A stretch of 18,502 nucleotides of DNA, taken from an uncultured Beijerinckiaceae bacterium (GTDB taxonomy: Bacteria > Pseudomonadota > Alphaproteobacteria > Rhizobiales > Beijerinckiaceae). The stretch spans positions 1-18,502 of the forward strand of contig CALMGA010000411.1 of assembly GCA_937863205.1 (NCBI GenBank). The letters run 5' to 3'. Shown piece after piece: positions 1 through 6,706 of this stretch. Position 1 is the stretch's first letter. Each line of letters begins with the position of its first letter. Under the pieces are notes generated by a model. That model worked only from the letters and a program-made list of their open reading frames with translations. It had not been told where the DNA came from and did not search any database. A program made the position numbers and the translations under genes.

Positions 1-1074
1 GTTGAAGGCCGCCACCGCCTCGGCTGGAACCATGGGTGCGGCGAGAAGGGCGGCGGCCAGACCCGGCTCATGGCCGGTTTCGACCGAACCCAGCAGACCG
101 GCGGCGGGATCGACGTAGACCGGCGGCGTCGCGGCAAGAACGACGGGTTGGACGATGGTTGGGCCGGCGGCCGGCTCGCTCCCGTCACCCAGCAGCAGGG
201 CGGGCGCGAGGCCGGTCCCGTTCGTTTCCCGCCACGCGATCCGGCCGGGTCGCGCCGGTCCAGCCGCGAGAACCGGGCCGTTGACCGACAGCCAGCGGGC
301 TCGCGAGGTGGCAAGGATCTGCCCCAGCACCTCGGCGCCGCCCTCGCCGTCCAGGCCGTAGGCGGGTTGACCGGCGCCGCCGGGAGCGTCGGCGCGACCG
401 CCGCCGGAGGACGGCCCGATCTGTCCCAGCGCGCGCAGGATGCGCAGGTCGGCCGGCCGCAGATGCCGTGCCGGCGTGGCGGCTCGGGGATCGCAAGGCC
501 GGCCGGCGTCGGAAAAGGTGCCGTCCTTGAGCAGGCGGGTGGAGACCGGCTGCACGGCCAGCCGCGCCAGCCGCGACCCGCCCGGCAGGGGGCTGAACAA
601 GGGGCTGAAGACGTAAACGACGCGAAAGGCGACGTCGGCCGGAAAGCTGTCGCCGACGTTGAGGCGGGCGAGGTCGTCGAGCCAGGCGGCCAGCGCCGGC
701 GGCAGTTCGCCGGGCAGCGGCTGCCGCACTGCGGACGCGAAGCGCTCGACGTCGCGCGGCATCACCGACATCGCGGCGGCGGGTGAGCGGGCCGGCGCGG
801 CGCCGGCGAGACCGTGCAGCAGCGCCGCCGCGACGTGCTTGCAGTTGAAGCCGACCGGGCAGGAACACTCGCCGTCGAACGTCACCCCGCCGCGCGCCTG
901 CGACAGCACGATCGTCTGGCCATAGGGCCGGACATCGCTGCCGCGCACGGTGGAACGGATGCCGTCCCCCTCGCGGCGGAACGACAGCACGCGCTTCCCC
1001 CGCTGGTAGGCCCGCCCGGCGGCCAGCGCCCTGGAACCGACCGCGCGCTCGATGTCGTTCTCGCCGTAGCGCAC
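1..1074 (-). CDS. SWIM zinc-finger SNF2-type helicase, N-terminal part (3' end outside window)
   Basis: The frame is open for 358 codons from a GTG at 1074 to the window edge. The start is well fixed: an in-frame TGA lies seven codons upstream (1093-1095), GTG is the only usual start codon between them, and a GAGGGAG-like ribosome site precedes it. Residues of about 65-80 carry a SWIM zinc finger, seen as CSCPVGFNCKH (C-x-C-x6-C-x-H). The rest of the visible part is Ala/Gly/Pro/Leu-rich with no helicase motif yet. In alphaproteobacteria this arrangement is typical of long SNF2/HepA-like ATP-dependent helicases, with SWIM at the N-terminus and the ATPase motor in the C-terminal half. The helicase call is therefore family inference; only the SWIM motif and frame are seen. 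It could instead be a stand-alone SWIM protein. It is transcribed away from the SGNH/MBOAT cluster and shares the 1075-1365 intergenic region with it. Confidence 0.75.
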   Translation of the reverse strand, partial: MRYGENDIERAVGSRALAAGRAYQRGKRVLSFRREGDGIRSTVRGSDVRPYGQTIVLSQARGGVTFDGECSCPVGFNCKHVAAALLHGLAGAAPARSPAAAMSVMPRDVERFASAVRQPLPGELPPALAAWLDDLARLNVGDSFPADVAFRVVYVFSPLFSPLPGGSRLARLAVQPVSTRLLKDGTFSDAGRPCDPRAATPARHLRPADLRILRALGQIGPSSGGGRADAPGGAGQPAYGLDGEGGAEVLGQILATSRARWLSVNGPVLAAGPARPGRIAWRETNGTGLAPALLLGDGSEPAAGPTIVQPVVLAATPPVYVDPAAGLLGSVETGHEPGLAAALLAAPMVPAEAVAAFN

Positions 1075-1308
1075 CGTTGCTGCGACTCCCTCTCAAACAG
1101 CCTTGCGCCAGCTTTGCGCTCGCCCGTTCCAAGCGAAATCGAAGCCGGCTCGGACTCCGATTGTTGGAAGGCTCGCGGAGCCATTTCTGCCGGCGCGTCG
1201 GCAACGCTTGAAATTCATGCGCCGAGCGGCCGTGGCTTTTGTGCGACACGGCCGCAACATCGTCCGCCAACGGCGGAAGCGCCCGATTTGTGCCCGCGAA
1301 TCGGCGGA

Positions 1309-1324
1309 TTAAGGCAGCCTTAAC
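1309..1324 (+). promoter_or_regulatory. CtrA-type binding box upstream of the SGNH/MBOAT cluster
   Basis: TTAAGGCAGCCTTAAC matches the full alphaproteobacterial CtrA consensus TTAA-N7-TTAAC exactly. The core is also a perfect inverted repeat around A1316. Its centre lies 50 bases before the ATG at 1366. CtrA-activated promoters usually have the box near -35, which would put transcription start close to 1350 and leave a short leader. The divergent helicase start is about 235 bases away on the other side. The remainder of 1075-1365 shows no gene. Binding is inferred from the motif only. Confidence 0.6.
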
Positions 1325-1365
1325 CATGCCGTGTCGACATCCGTCCGACGCCGGCTCGAACCACC

Positions 1366-2211
1366 ATGGACGCAATCGTGAAGCACTTCGCCTGCACGGC
1401 TCTCCTGACCTCCGCGGCGCTTGCCGCCTCGTTGGGCCTGGCCCGCGCCGCGCCGCAGGATGCGACCGATCAGGCCGCAACGGATCAGATCGCGCCCGAC
1501 GCGAGCGCGGCAAGCGCGGGCGCCAAAGCCAGGGTCAGGAGGAGCCGGCACGCGAGCGACCGGGGCATGGCCGGCAAAAGCATGGCCGGCAAGAACCTCG
1601 CTGCCGCGGGCGCGAAGGGAACGGGCCCGACCGTTCTCGGCGACAGCATCGGGATCGGCCTGTCGATGGCGTCGGGGGCGCCGCGCTTGGCGCACGAGGG
1701 CGTGGCGATCCGCAGTTCCGCCGCTCTGGCGCAGATCCGGCGCGTCCCCGGCGGATCGGTCGTGGTTCTCAGCCTGGGCACCAACGACGCGGTCGGCAGC
1801 ATCCACGGGGTCGAGGGCGCGATCGAGCGCATCAAGGACGTCGCCGACCGCAACGACCTCAAGGTGATCTGGCTCGGCCCACCCTGCGTGCTGAAGACGT
1901 GGAACACCACCGCCGAGCGCCTCGACGCCATTCTCAAGGATCGGCTGCGCGACGACGGCAACGTCCGCTACGTCAGCGCCGCCGATCGCGGCGTGTGCGA
2001 CCGCAGCCTGCGGGCCGGCGACGGCGTTCATTTCACGATGAAGGGCTACGCCATGCTGTGGAAGCGGGTCGTCGACGCCCGCAACGCCTGGACCGGAAAT
2101 GCCTGGACCGGAAGCGCCAGGGATCGGGACGCCAGAGCGGACGAGCCCGCGCGGTCGGCCGGCGACGGCACGACGAAGGTCTCCGGCGGAACCGCTTGGA
2201 ACGACAGGTGA
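1366..2211 (+). CDS. Exported SGNH/GDSL hydrolase-like protein (SGNH-1)
   Basis: This is a 281-residue protein with an N-terminal signal peptide (hydrophobic residues about 9-28, ALA-type end near LARAA). A low-complexity linker follows to about residue 85, then a compact SGNH domain. Block I is LGDS with the predicted nucleophile Ser94. Block III is GTND at 138-141, and block V is DGVH with Asp219 and His222, so a full Ser-Asp-His triad and the block III Asn are present. It should act in the periplasm as an acyl-ester hydrolase or transferase; the substrate is unknown. It is the first gene of the cluster, 42 bases before SGNH-2, and lies downstream of the CtrA box. No clear Shine-Dalgarno precedes ATG 1366, which suits a short leader. 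Two pairs of five-residue repeats flank the domain (GMAGK/SMAGK at 67-76, NAWTG twice at 240-249), and the tail after 250 is disordered and charged. Confidence 0.85.
   Translation: MDAIVKHFACTALLTSAALAASLGLARAAPQDATDQAATDQIAPDASAASAGAKARVRRSRHASDRGMAGKSMAGKNLAAAGAKGTGPTVLGDSIGIGLSMASGAPRLAHEGVAIRSSAALAQIRRVPGGSVVVLSLGTNDAVGSIHGVEGAIERIKDVADRNDLKVIWLGPPCVLKTWNTTAERLDAILKDRLRDDGNVRYVSAADRGVCDRSLRAGDGVHFTMKGYAMLWKRVVDARNAWTGNAWTGSARDRDARADEPARSAGDGTTKVSGGTAWNDR
1564..1593 (+). repeat. 15-bp tandem repeat, 2 units, in SGNH-1 linker
   Basis: Two near-identical 15-base units encode GMAGK and SMAGK (residues 67-76), between the signal peptide and the SGNH domain. The units differ at only two bases. 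Confidence 0.8.
2083..2112 (+). repeat. 15-bp tandem repeat, 2 units, in SGNH-1 C-terminal tail
   Basis: Two 15-base units encode NAWTG twice (residues 240-249), directly after the SGNH domain. They differ at one synonymous base (AAC/AAT), so the duplication looks recent or is maintained. Confidence 0.85.
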
Positions 2212-2253
2212 GTCGTTTTAACTAGACCGTCCACCGACGACCAAAGGCCGCGC

Positions 2254-3081
2254 ATGCCAACCTTCCGGACAACCGACCGGGTCACGAAACGCGACCTGCT
2301 GCGCGCCGGCGGTTCCGCGCTGGTGCTGTGCGGCCTGCCGGGCGCGGGGTTCGCCGCCCCGGAAACGTCTGGCAAGGAGGGGGCGGGCAAGGACGGGTCG
2401 GGCAAGATCAACGTCGCCTTCGTCGGCGACTCGATGATCGACGGCGTGTGGGGCGGAGCGCTGCGGCTCGCCGCCGCCGACCGCTGCCTGTCGCAGCACT
2501 ACAAGTTCGGCCGCTTCGGCGAGAACGGCACGGGTCTTACCCGGCCGGGGAAGTACGACTGGATCCTGGTCACCAAGGGCATCATCGCCGAATTCAAGCC
2601 GGCCCTGATCGTGGTCTCGCTCGGCCTCAACGACCGTCAGAACATCGTCGACCTCGACGGCACGCGCTACGGCCTGGGCACGGACGGTTGGCGCACCCGG
2701 TACGGGCAGCTCGTCGCCGAGCTGGCGCAGGCCGGCAAGGACGTCCCGGCCGGGCTGCTGTGGCTGGGGCTGCCGGTGCTCCGCGACAAGGCGGCCCAGG
2801 CCGACGCGCTGGAAAAGAACACGCTGGTCGCCAAGGCGCTCGCCGACATGAAGGACCCCAAGGTCCGCTACCTCGAACCCTGGCATCCCGAGGGCGACAA
2901 CAGCTTCCAACCCTACGGTCACGGCCTGGACGGGTCGCTGGTGCAGCTGCGCGCCACCGATGGCATCCATTTCACCAGCATGGGCTACGACGTGATCGCC
3001 CGCTACCTGCTGCCCACCATGATGGGGCAGCTGCGGGACCATCACGTGACGCCGGATACGCCCTGCGAGGCGGTTCGATGA
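2254..3081 (+). CDS. Exported SGNH/GDSL hydrolase-like protein (SGNH-2), Tat-like signal
   Basis: This 275-residue protein starts at ATG 2254 with AAAGG shortly upstream. The N-terminus contains TKRDLLR followed by a hydrophobic stretch ending GFAA. That resembles a twin-arginine signal with Lys in place of the first Arg, so Tat export is possible but not certain; Sec is the alternative. The SGNH domain has VGDS with nucleophile Ser60, block III GLND at 124-127, and DGIH with Asp236 and His239. The triad is complete. Between blocks III and V there is a longer insert (about 130-230) than in SGNH-1, rich in aromatic and charged residues. Three pentapeptide units join the signal to the domain. 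Its stop overlaps the next start as ATGA, so it is translationally coupled to SGNH-3. The substrate is unknown; a periplasmic esterase or acyltransferase is the family expectation. Confidence 0.85.
   Translation: MPTFRTTDRVTKRDLLRAGGSALVLCGLPGAGFAAPETSGKEGAGKDGSGKINVAFVGDSMIDGVWGGALRLAAADRCLSQHYKFGRFGENGTGLTRPGKYDWILVTKGIIAEFKPALIVVSLGLNDRQNIVDLDGTRYGLGTDGWRTRYGQLVAELAQAGKDVPAGLLWLGLPVLRDKAAQADALEKNTLVAKALADMKDPKVRYLEPWHPEGDNSFQPYGHGLDGSLVQLRATDGIHFTSMGYDVIARYLLPTMMGQLRDHHVTPDTPCEAVR
2368..2412 (+). repeat. 15-bp tandem repeat, 3 units, in SGNH-2 linker
   Basis: Three 15-base units encode SGKEG, AGKDG and SGKIN (residues 39-53), between the signal peptide and the first strand of the SGNH fold. 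All share the xGKxx pattern. Confidence 0.75.
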
Positions 3082-4859
3082 AGGGCCGGAACGGGCGCGG
3101 GCTGATCGCCTGCGCCGTGGCCGCCGCAGGCTGCACCGTTGTGATCGCCTTGCCGGCGAGCCGGCGCGCCCTTACATCAAGCCCGCCGGCCGATGCCGCG
3201 GGATCGCCCGTCTCACGCAAGACGACCGTGGAGGCGAGTCCGGCGCCTGCGCGGACCGACTTGCGGGTCGACGTGCGAGCCGATTCGGAGCGCGCGCCCA
3301 GCCGGCTGGCGCTGCTGACCGCCCGCTCGGTCGCCACGTCCGCCTCCATCGCGCGTCTCGACCGCGGCGCTTTCGCCGACACGCCGGCGCGCGTCTGGCA
3401 GGCCCGCACTTGGCCGGTCCAAGGATGGCCGCTGCAAAGCCTGCCGACCCAGGCTTGGCCCATCGAGGGCTTGCCGACCCGCGCCTGGCTGCCCCCGACA
3501 TCGCCAACCCAGAACTGGTCGACGCGGGCCTGGCTCAACCTGGCCTGGTCAGGCGGCACCCCCCTTTCGCTGTTGCCCGACCGATTCGGCGACGGCATCG
3601 AGGACGCGCGCGTCAACCGCGCCCCGCGCCGTTCGCCCCCGCTGCGCATCCTGCAGATCGGCGACAGCCACACCGCCGCGGATTTCTTCACCGGCGAGGT
3701 GCGCGACATCCTTCAGGCCCGCTACGGCGACGGCAGCCTCGGCGTCATGGACGTGGGATTGCCGACGCCGGGCGTACGCAGCGCCCGCCTCAAGCTCACG
3801 GCCTCGCCGGGCTGGACCTATCAGGCGATCCAGAAGTCAAGCGCCGTCGAGCACTTCGCGCTCACCGGCTTCCTTGCCGAAACCCGCCGTGCCGGCGAGG
3901 TGCTGGGCTTCGCGGCGGAAGCCCCGGTGCCCACCACCGACATCGAGCTCGACGTGCAGACCGGGCCGGACGAGGGCGCCATCGAGGTCGACCTCGACGG
4001 CAACAGGACCCGCTACGCGCTCAAGGCCGACGCCAGCCGGCACGAAGTCCTCCACCTCGCCTCGCGCGGCACGTCACCGGCCGGCCTGCGGCAGCTCACG
4101 GTGCGGACGCTCGACGCCAAGCACGTGGCGGTGGCCAGCATCGCCTTCCTGAACCGCCGCAACGGCGTGTCCTACAGCAACATCGGCTTCCCCGGCGCGA
4201 CCGTCGACATCCTCAACAAGTTCCCGCAGCAGACGGTGATCGACGGTCTCCGGCAGCTCGCGCCGGCGATCGTGGTGCTGAGCTTCGGCACCAACGAGGG
4301 CTTCAACGACAAGCTCGACCTCGTCAAATACGAGGAACAGTTCGATCACGTCCTGGCCACGATCCACGCCGGCGCACCGGGCGCCAGGATCGTGATGATC
4401 GGCCCCTCCTTTGCCGAACGGGTGCAGGCCATCTGCCTGAAGGAGCCGCAGGGCAAGGCGTGCGACGCGCTGCGCCCGGCCCGGCCGGCCTCCGCCGCGC
4501 CCGGCCCCGTCCAGATCGCCAATGCGCAGGTCGCCAATGCTCAGGTCGCCGGCGCGCAAGCCGCCAACCCGCCTCCCGACGCCTGCGACTGGCCAACGCC
4601 GCCGCAGCTCGACCGTGTCCGCGACCTGCAGCGCAGCTTCGCCGCCGCCCGCGGCATCCCCTTCTGGGACTGGTCGGGCATCATGCCCAAGCGTTGCGGC
4701 GCCCAAGCCTGGACGGCCTCCGAGCCGCGGCTGATGACGGCCGACCACGTGCACTTCACCAAGGAGGGCTACAAGAAGAGCGCGCGCGCCTTCACCGCCT
4801 TCCTCGATCCGATCGTCCGTCAGGCACTGGGAACGACCCATGCTGTTTCCAACGATTGA
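3078..4859 (+). CDS. Large membrane-anchored SGNH protein with Ape1/PatB-like layout and Trp pentad array (SGNH-3)
   Basis: The protein has 593 residues and starts at the ATG overlapping the SGNH-2 stop (ATGA); the same frame is open further upstream only as a shadow inside SGNH-2. Residues 9-27 form a signal anchor. A Ser/Pro/Ala/Arg-rich stretch follows, then a Trp/Pro pentad array at 107-157. Block I is GDSHT at 195-199 (Ser197). Residues of about 225-360 look like an all-beta insert (alternating hydrophobic segments, few helices). Block III is GTNE at 404-407, and DHVH at 556-559 supplies Asp556 and His559. Repeat units QVANA-type (479-498) sit in a second Pro/Ala linker just before the C-terminal part. 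GDSH plus a beta insert recalls peptidoglycan O-acetylesterase Ape1 and PatB-type transferases; that is inferred from layout only. It overlaps the MBOAT gene by 20 bases, so the two are probably partners in periplasmic acyl transfer or removal. Confidence 0.85.
   Translation: MKGRNGRGLIACAVAAAGCTVVIALPASRRALTSSPPADAAGSPVSRKTTVEASPAPARTDLRVDVRADSERAPSRLALLTARSVATSASIARLDRGAFADTPARVWQARTWPVQGWPLQSLPTQAWPIEGLPTRAWLPPTSPTQNWSTRAWLNLAWSGGTPLSLLPDRFGDGIEDARVNRAPRRSPPLRILQIGDSHTAADFFTGEVRDILQARYGDGSLGVMDVGLPTPGVRSARLKLTASPGWTYQAIQKSSAVEHFALTGFLAETRRAGEVLGFAAEAPVPTTDIELDVQTGPDEGAIEVDLDGNRTRYALKADASRHEVLHLASRGTSPAGLRQLTVRTLDAKHVAVASIAFLNRRNGVSYSNIGFPGATVDILNKFPQQTVIDGLRQLAPAIVVLSFGTNEGFNDKLDLVKYEEQFDHVLATIHAGAPGARIVMIGPSFAERVQAICLKEPQGKACDALRPARPASAAPGPVQIANAQVANAQVAGAQAANPPPDACDWPTPPQLDRVRDLQRSFAAARGIPFWDWSGIMPKRCGAQAWTASEPRLMTADHVHFTKEGYKKSARAFTAFLDPIVRQALGTTHAVSND
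3396..3548 (+). repeat. 15-bp periodic array, ten pentapeptide units with Trp every fifth residue
   Basis: Ten consecutive five-residue units plus a closing Trp cover residues 107-157 of SGNH-3. Trp occupies position one at 107, 112, 117, 127, 137, 147, 152 and 157; Leu (122, 132) or Ser (142) fills the other slots. Typical units are WPVQG, LPTQA, WPIEG and WSTRA. A higher-order 30-base period is visible in the middle (LPTQAWPIEG followed by LPTRAWLPPT). The units are degenerate at DNA level, so the array is old or under selection rather than a fresh slippage product. Confidence 0.8.
4512..4571 (+). repeat. 15-bp tandem repeat, 4 units, in SGNH-3 second linker
   Basis: Four 15-base units encode QIANA, QVANA, QVAGA and QAANP (residues 479-498), in an Ala/Pro-rich loop between block III and block V of SGNH-3. 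The first three units are close copies. Confidence 0.8.
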
Positions 4860-6291
4860 ATTCCTCGTCTTCTTCGAGATCGTGTTTCCGCTGACCTGGG
4901 CGTTGAACAGGTACAACCTCGCCAAGAAATGCCTGCTGGTGGCGGCGAGCTACGTCTTCTACGCCTTCTGGGACTGGCGCTTCGTCTTCCTGCTGTTCGC
5001 CAGCTCGCTCGGCAACTACCTCTTCGGCCTGCTGATCGACGCCCAGAAGGGTGAGCGCCGGCGCCGCGCGGTGGTGACAGGGGCAGTCGCGGCCAACCTG
5101 CTGCCGCTCGGCTTCTTCAAATACTACGACTTCGGCTCGGCGCAGCTCGAAGCCTTCCTGAGCCTGTTCGGCTTCATCCCGAACTTCGGCTCCACGGGGC
5201 TGGCCGTGCCGGTGGCAATCTCGTTCCTCACCTTTCACGGCATCAGCTACGTGGTCGACGTCTACCGCCGCACCAGCGAGCCCTGCCGATCGCCGATCGA
5301 CCTGCTCCTCTACATCAGCTTCTTCCCCCACCTCGTCGCCGGACCGATCGTGCGCGCGTCGGACTTCCTGGCGCAGTTGGCGAGGCCCTCGCGCATGGAA
5401 GACATCGCGGTGGGCAAGAGCTTCCTGCTGATCGGCGGCGGCCTGTTCAAGAAGGTCGTGATCGCCAGCCACCTGTCGACCCTCTACGTCGACCCGATCT
5501 TCACCAGCGTCGGCAGCCAGTCCCGCCTCGACCTGATCCTCGGCATCTACGCCTACGCCATCGTCATCTACTGCGACTTCAGCGCCTACACCGACATCGC
5601 GATCGGCATCGCCGACCTGCTCGGCTACAAGTTCCCGCAGAACTTCGACCAGCCCTACAGGGCCCTGTCGCTGCAGGACTTCTGGCGGCGCTGGCACATC
5701 ACCCTGTCGTCGTGGCTGCGGGACTATCTCTACATCCCGCTCGGCGGCAACCGGCGCGGCCGGGTGCGGACCTACGTCAACCTCGTCCTCACCATGCTGC
5801 TCGGCGGCCTGTGGCACGGGGCCGGGCTGCAGTTCGTGCTGTGGGGCCTCCTTCACGGCGCCGGCCTCGCCGTCGAGCGCTTCGCCGGCGAAGTGCTGCC
5901 GCGCCAAGATCACGGCGGGCTGGGTCGCCTGCGCCGCTGGTCGCAGTCCCGGATCGGGCGCGCGGCGTGCTGGCTCGCCGTGTTCCACTTCGTGTGCCTG
6001 ACCTGGATCTTCTTCCGCTCGCCCGATTTCACCACCGCCATCTTGTATCTGAAGACGCTCGTCGGCGGCCCCGCCGTCGAGACGGGCACGACGCTGACGC
6101 CGTTCGTGGCGGTGATGCTGCTGCTGGGCGCGGCCACGCAGATCCTGCCGCCGTCGGCCCTGGCGCGGGCGCGCGACGTCTTCTTCGCCATCCCGACCTG
6201 GAGCAAGGTCGGCCTCAGCGCGGCGACGGTCTGGACGATCTCGGTGCTGGCGCCGGGCGGCGTCGCCCCCTTCATCTACTTCCAGTTCTGA
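4840..6291 (+). CDS. MBOAT-family O-acyltransferase (AlgI/DltB-like)
   Basis: The 483-residue polytopic membrane protein has about ten hydrophobic segments and the normal length for the AlgI group. Signature stretches are FFPHLVAGPI at about 161-170, DFWRRWHITLS at 280-290, SWLRDYLYIPLGGNRRG at 291-307, and LGGLWHGAG at 321-329 with the invariant catalytic His326. MBOAT proteins of this type move an acyl group, usually acetyl from acetyl-CoA, across the inner membrane to a periplasmic carrier or acceptor (alginate, cellulose, peptidoglycan, D-Ala on teichoic acid). The ATG at 4840 lies inside the end of SGNH-3, so the two are translationally coupled. It ends in FIYFQF, a common C-terminal pattern of the family. 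The acceptor polymer cannot be told: no polysaccharide synthase is in the window, and the SGNH-3 layout hints at peptidoglycan or an exopolysaccharide. Confidence 0.95.
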   Translation: MLFPTIEFLVFFEIVFPLTWALNRYNLAKKCLLVAASYVFYAFWDWRFVFLLFASSLGNYLFGLLIDAQKGERRRRAVVTGAVAANLLPLGFFKYYDFGSAQLEAFLSLFGFIPNFGSTGLAVPVAISFLTFHGISYVVDVYRRTSEPCRSPIDLLLYISFFPHLVAGPIVRASDFLAQLARPSRMEDIAVGKSFLLIGGGLFKKVVIASHLSTLYVDPIFTSVGSQSRLDLILGIYAYAIVIYCDFSAYTDIAIGIADLLGYKFPQNFDQPYRALSLQDFWRRWHITLSSWLRDYLYIPLGGNRRGRVRTYVNLVLTMLLGGLWHGAGLQFVLWGLLHGAGLAVERFAGEVLPRQDHGGLGRLRRWSQSRIGRAACWLAVFHFVCLTWIFFRSPDFTTAILYLKTLVGGPAVETGTTLTPFVAVMLLLGAATQILPPSALARARDVFFAIPTWSKVGLSAATVWTISVLAPGGVAPFIYFQF

Positions 6292-6298
6292 GGAGAGG
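6290..6298 (+). promoter_or_regulatory. Strong ribosome binding site deciding a TTG start
   Basis: GAGGAGAGG overlaps the MBOAT stop codon and stands five bases before TTG 6304. There is no ATG in a suitable position, so the TTG start of the small membrane protein rests mainly on this site. Confidence 0.7.
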
Positions 6299-6303
6299 TT
6301 CCT

Positions 6304-6627
6304 TTGAGCAGCACGGACAACTTCGACGAGGCCGGCTTCGCCCTGCTCGTCGGCGAGCGGCGCGTGGCGCCGACGCCGCTGCGGGCGGCGATGTGGACGG
6401 TTTACGCGACCACCCTGGTCCTCGTGCTGCTGATGCCGCACTCGGTGGCGAGCTGGCTGGACGACCTGCCCACCGGCCCGGTGGTGGGCCCGTTCGTCGA
6501 CCCGCTCGTCGGCTTGGCGCGAACCTGCCTTGAGCCGGTCGCCCGCCTGTCCGACCGGCTCGGCCTCCAGGACCTCCACGGCGCGGCCCGCCGGCGAACG
6601 GAAGCGCTGAGCAGGCGGGCGCAATAA
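6304..6627 (+). CDS. Small single-span membrane protein of the SGNH/MBOAT cluster
   Basis: This is a 107-residue protein with a TTG start, preceded by a strong Shine-Dalgarno and 12 bases after the MBOAT stop. An N-terminal charged segment (1-27) precedes one membrane helix at about 28-46. The remainder (PHSVASWLDDLP, then an amphipathic helix-rich tail ending in Arg-rich RRRTEALSRRAQ) probably lies in the periplasm. I do not recognise the family. Position and size suggest an accessory of the MBOAT enzyme, comparable in role to small partners found beside other MBOAT acyltransferases. It could also be a detached membrane anchor of a larger SGNH partner, because AlgJ-type proteins begin with such a helix. 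Both are inference. Codon use matches the neighbours. Confidence 0.7.
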   Translation: MSSTDNFDEAGFALLVGERRVAPTPLRAAMWTVYATTLVLVLLMPHSVASWLDDLPTGPVVGPFVDPLVGLARTCLEPVARLSDRLGLQDLHGAARRRTEALSRRAQ

Positions 6628-6706
6628 CGCATCCCGGATGCTGCTGTGCGGGGTTGGATGATGGCCGGCGGAGCCGTGCGGGCGCGCGGCGAAGGAAGGT
6701 CGGGGA

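Noticed and set aside
185..1513. A 442-codon minus frame and a 238-codon plus frame over the helicase N-terminus
   Set aside because: Both are Arg/Pro/Gly-rich shadows. The third frame (minus, GTG 1074) is fully open and contains the SWIM C-x-C...C-x-H motif.
3410..4894. Repetitive proline/leucine-rich frames overlapping the SGNH-3 pentad array on both strands
   Set aside because: A 15-base repeat gives five-residue repeats in every frame. Only the SGNH-3 frame continues into a catalytic domain.
6630..6642. GCATCCCGGATGC palindrome between the small membrane protein and SGNH-4
   Set aside because: The six-pair stem with a one-base centre cannot form a normal hairpin loop without opening, and no T run follows, so it is not called a terminator.
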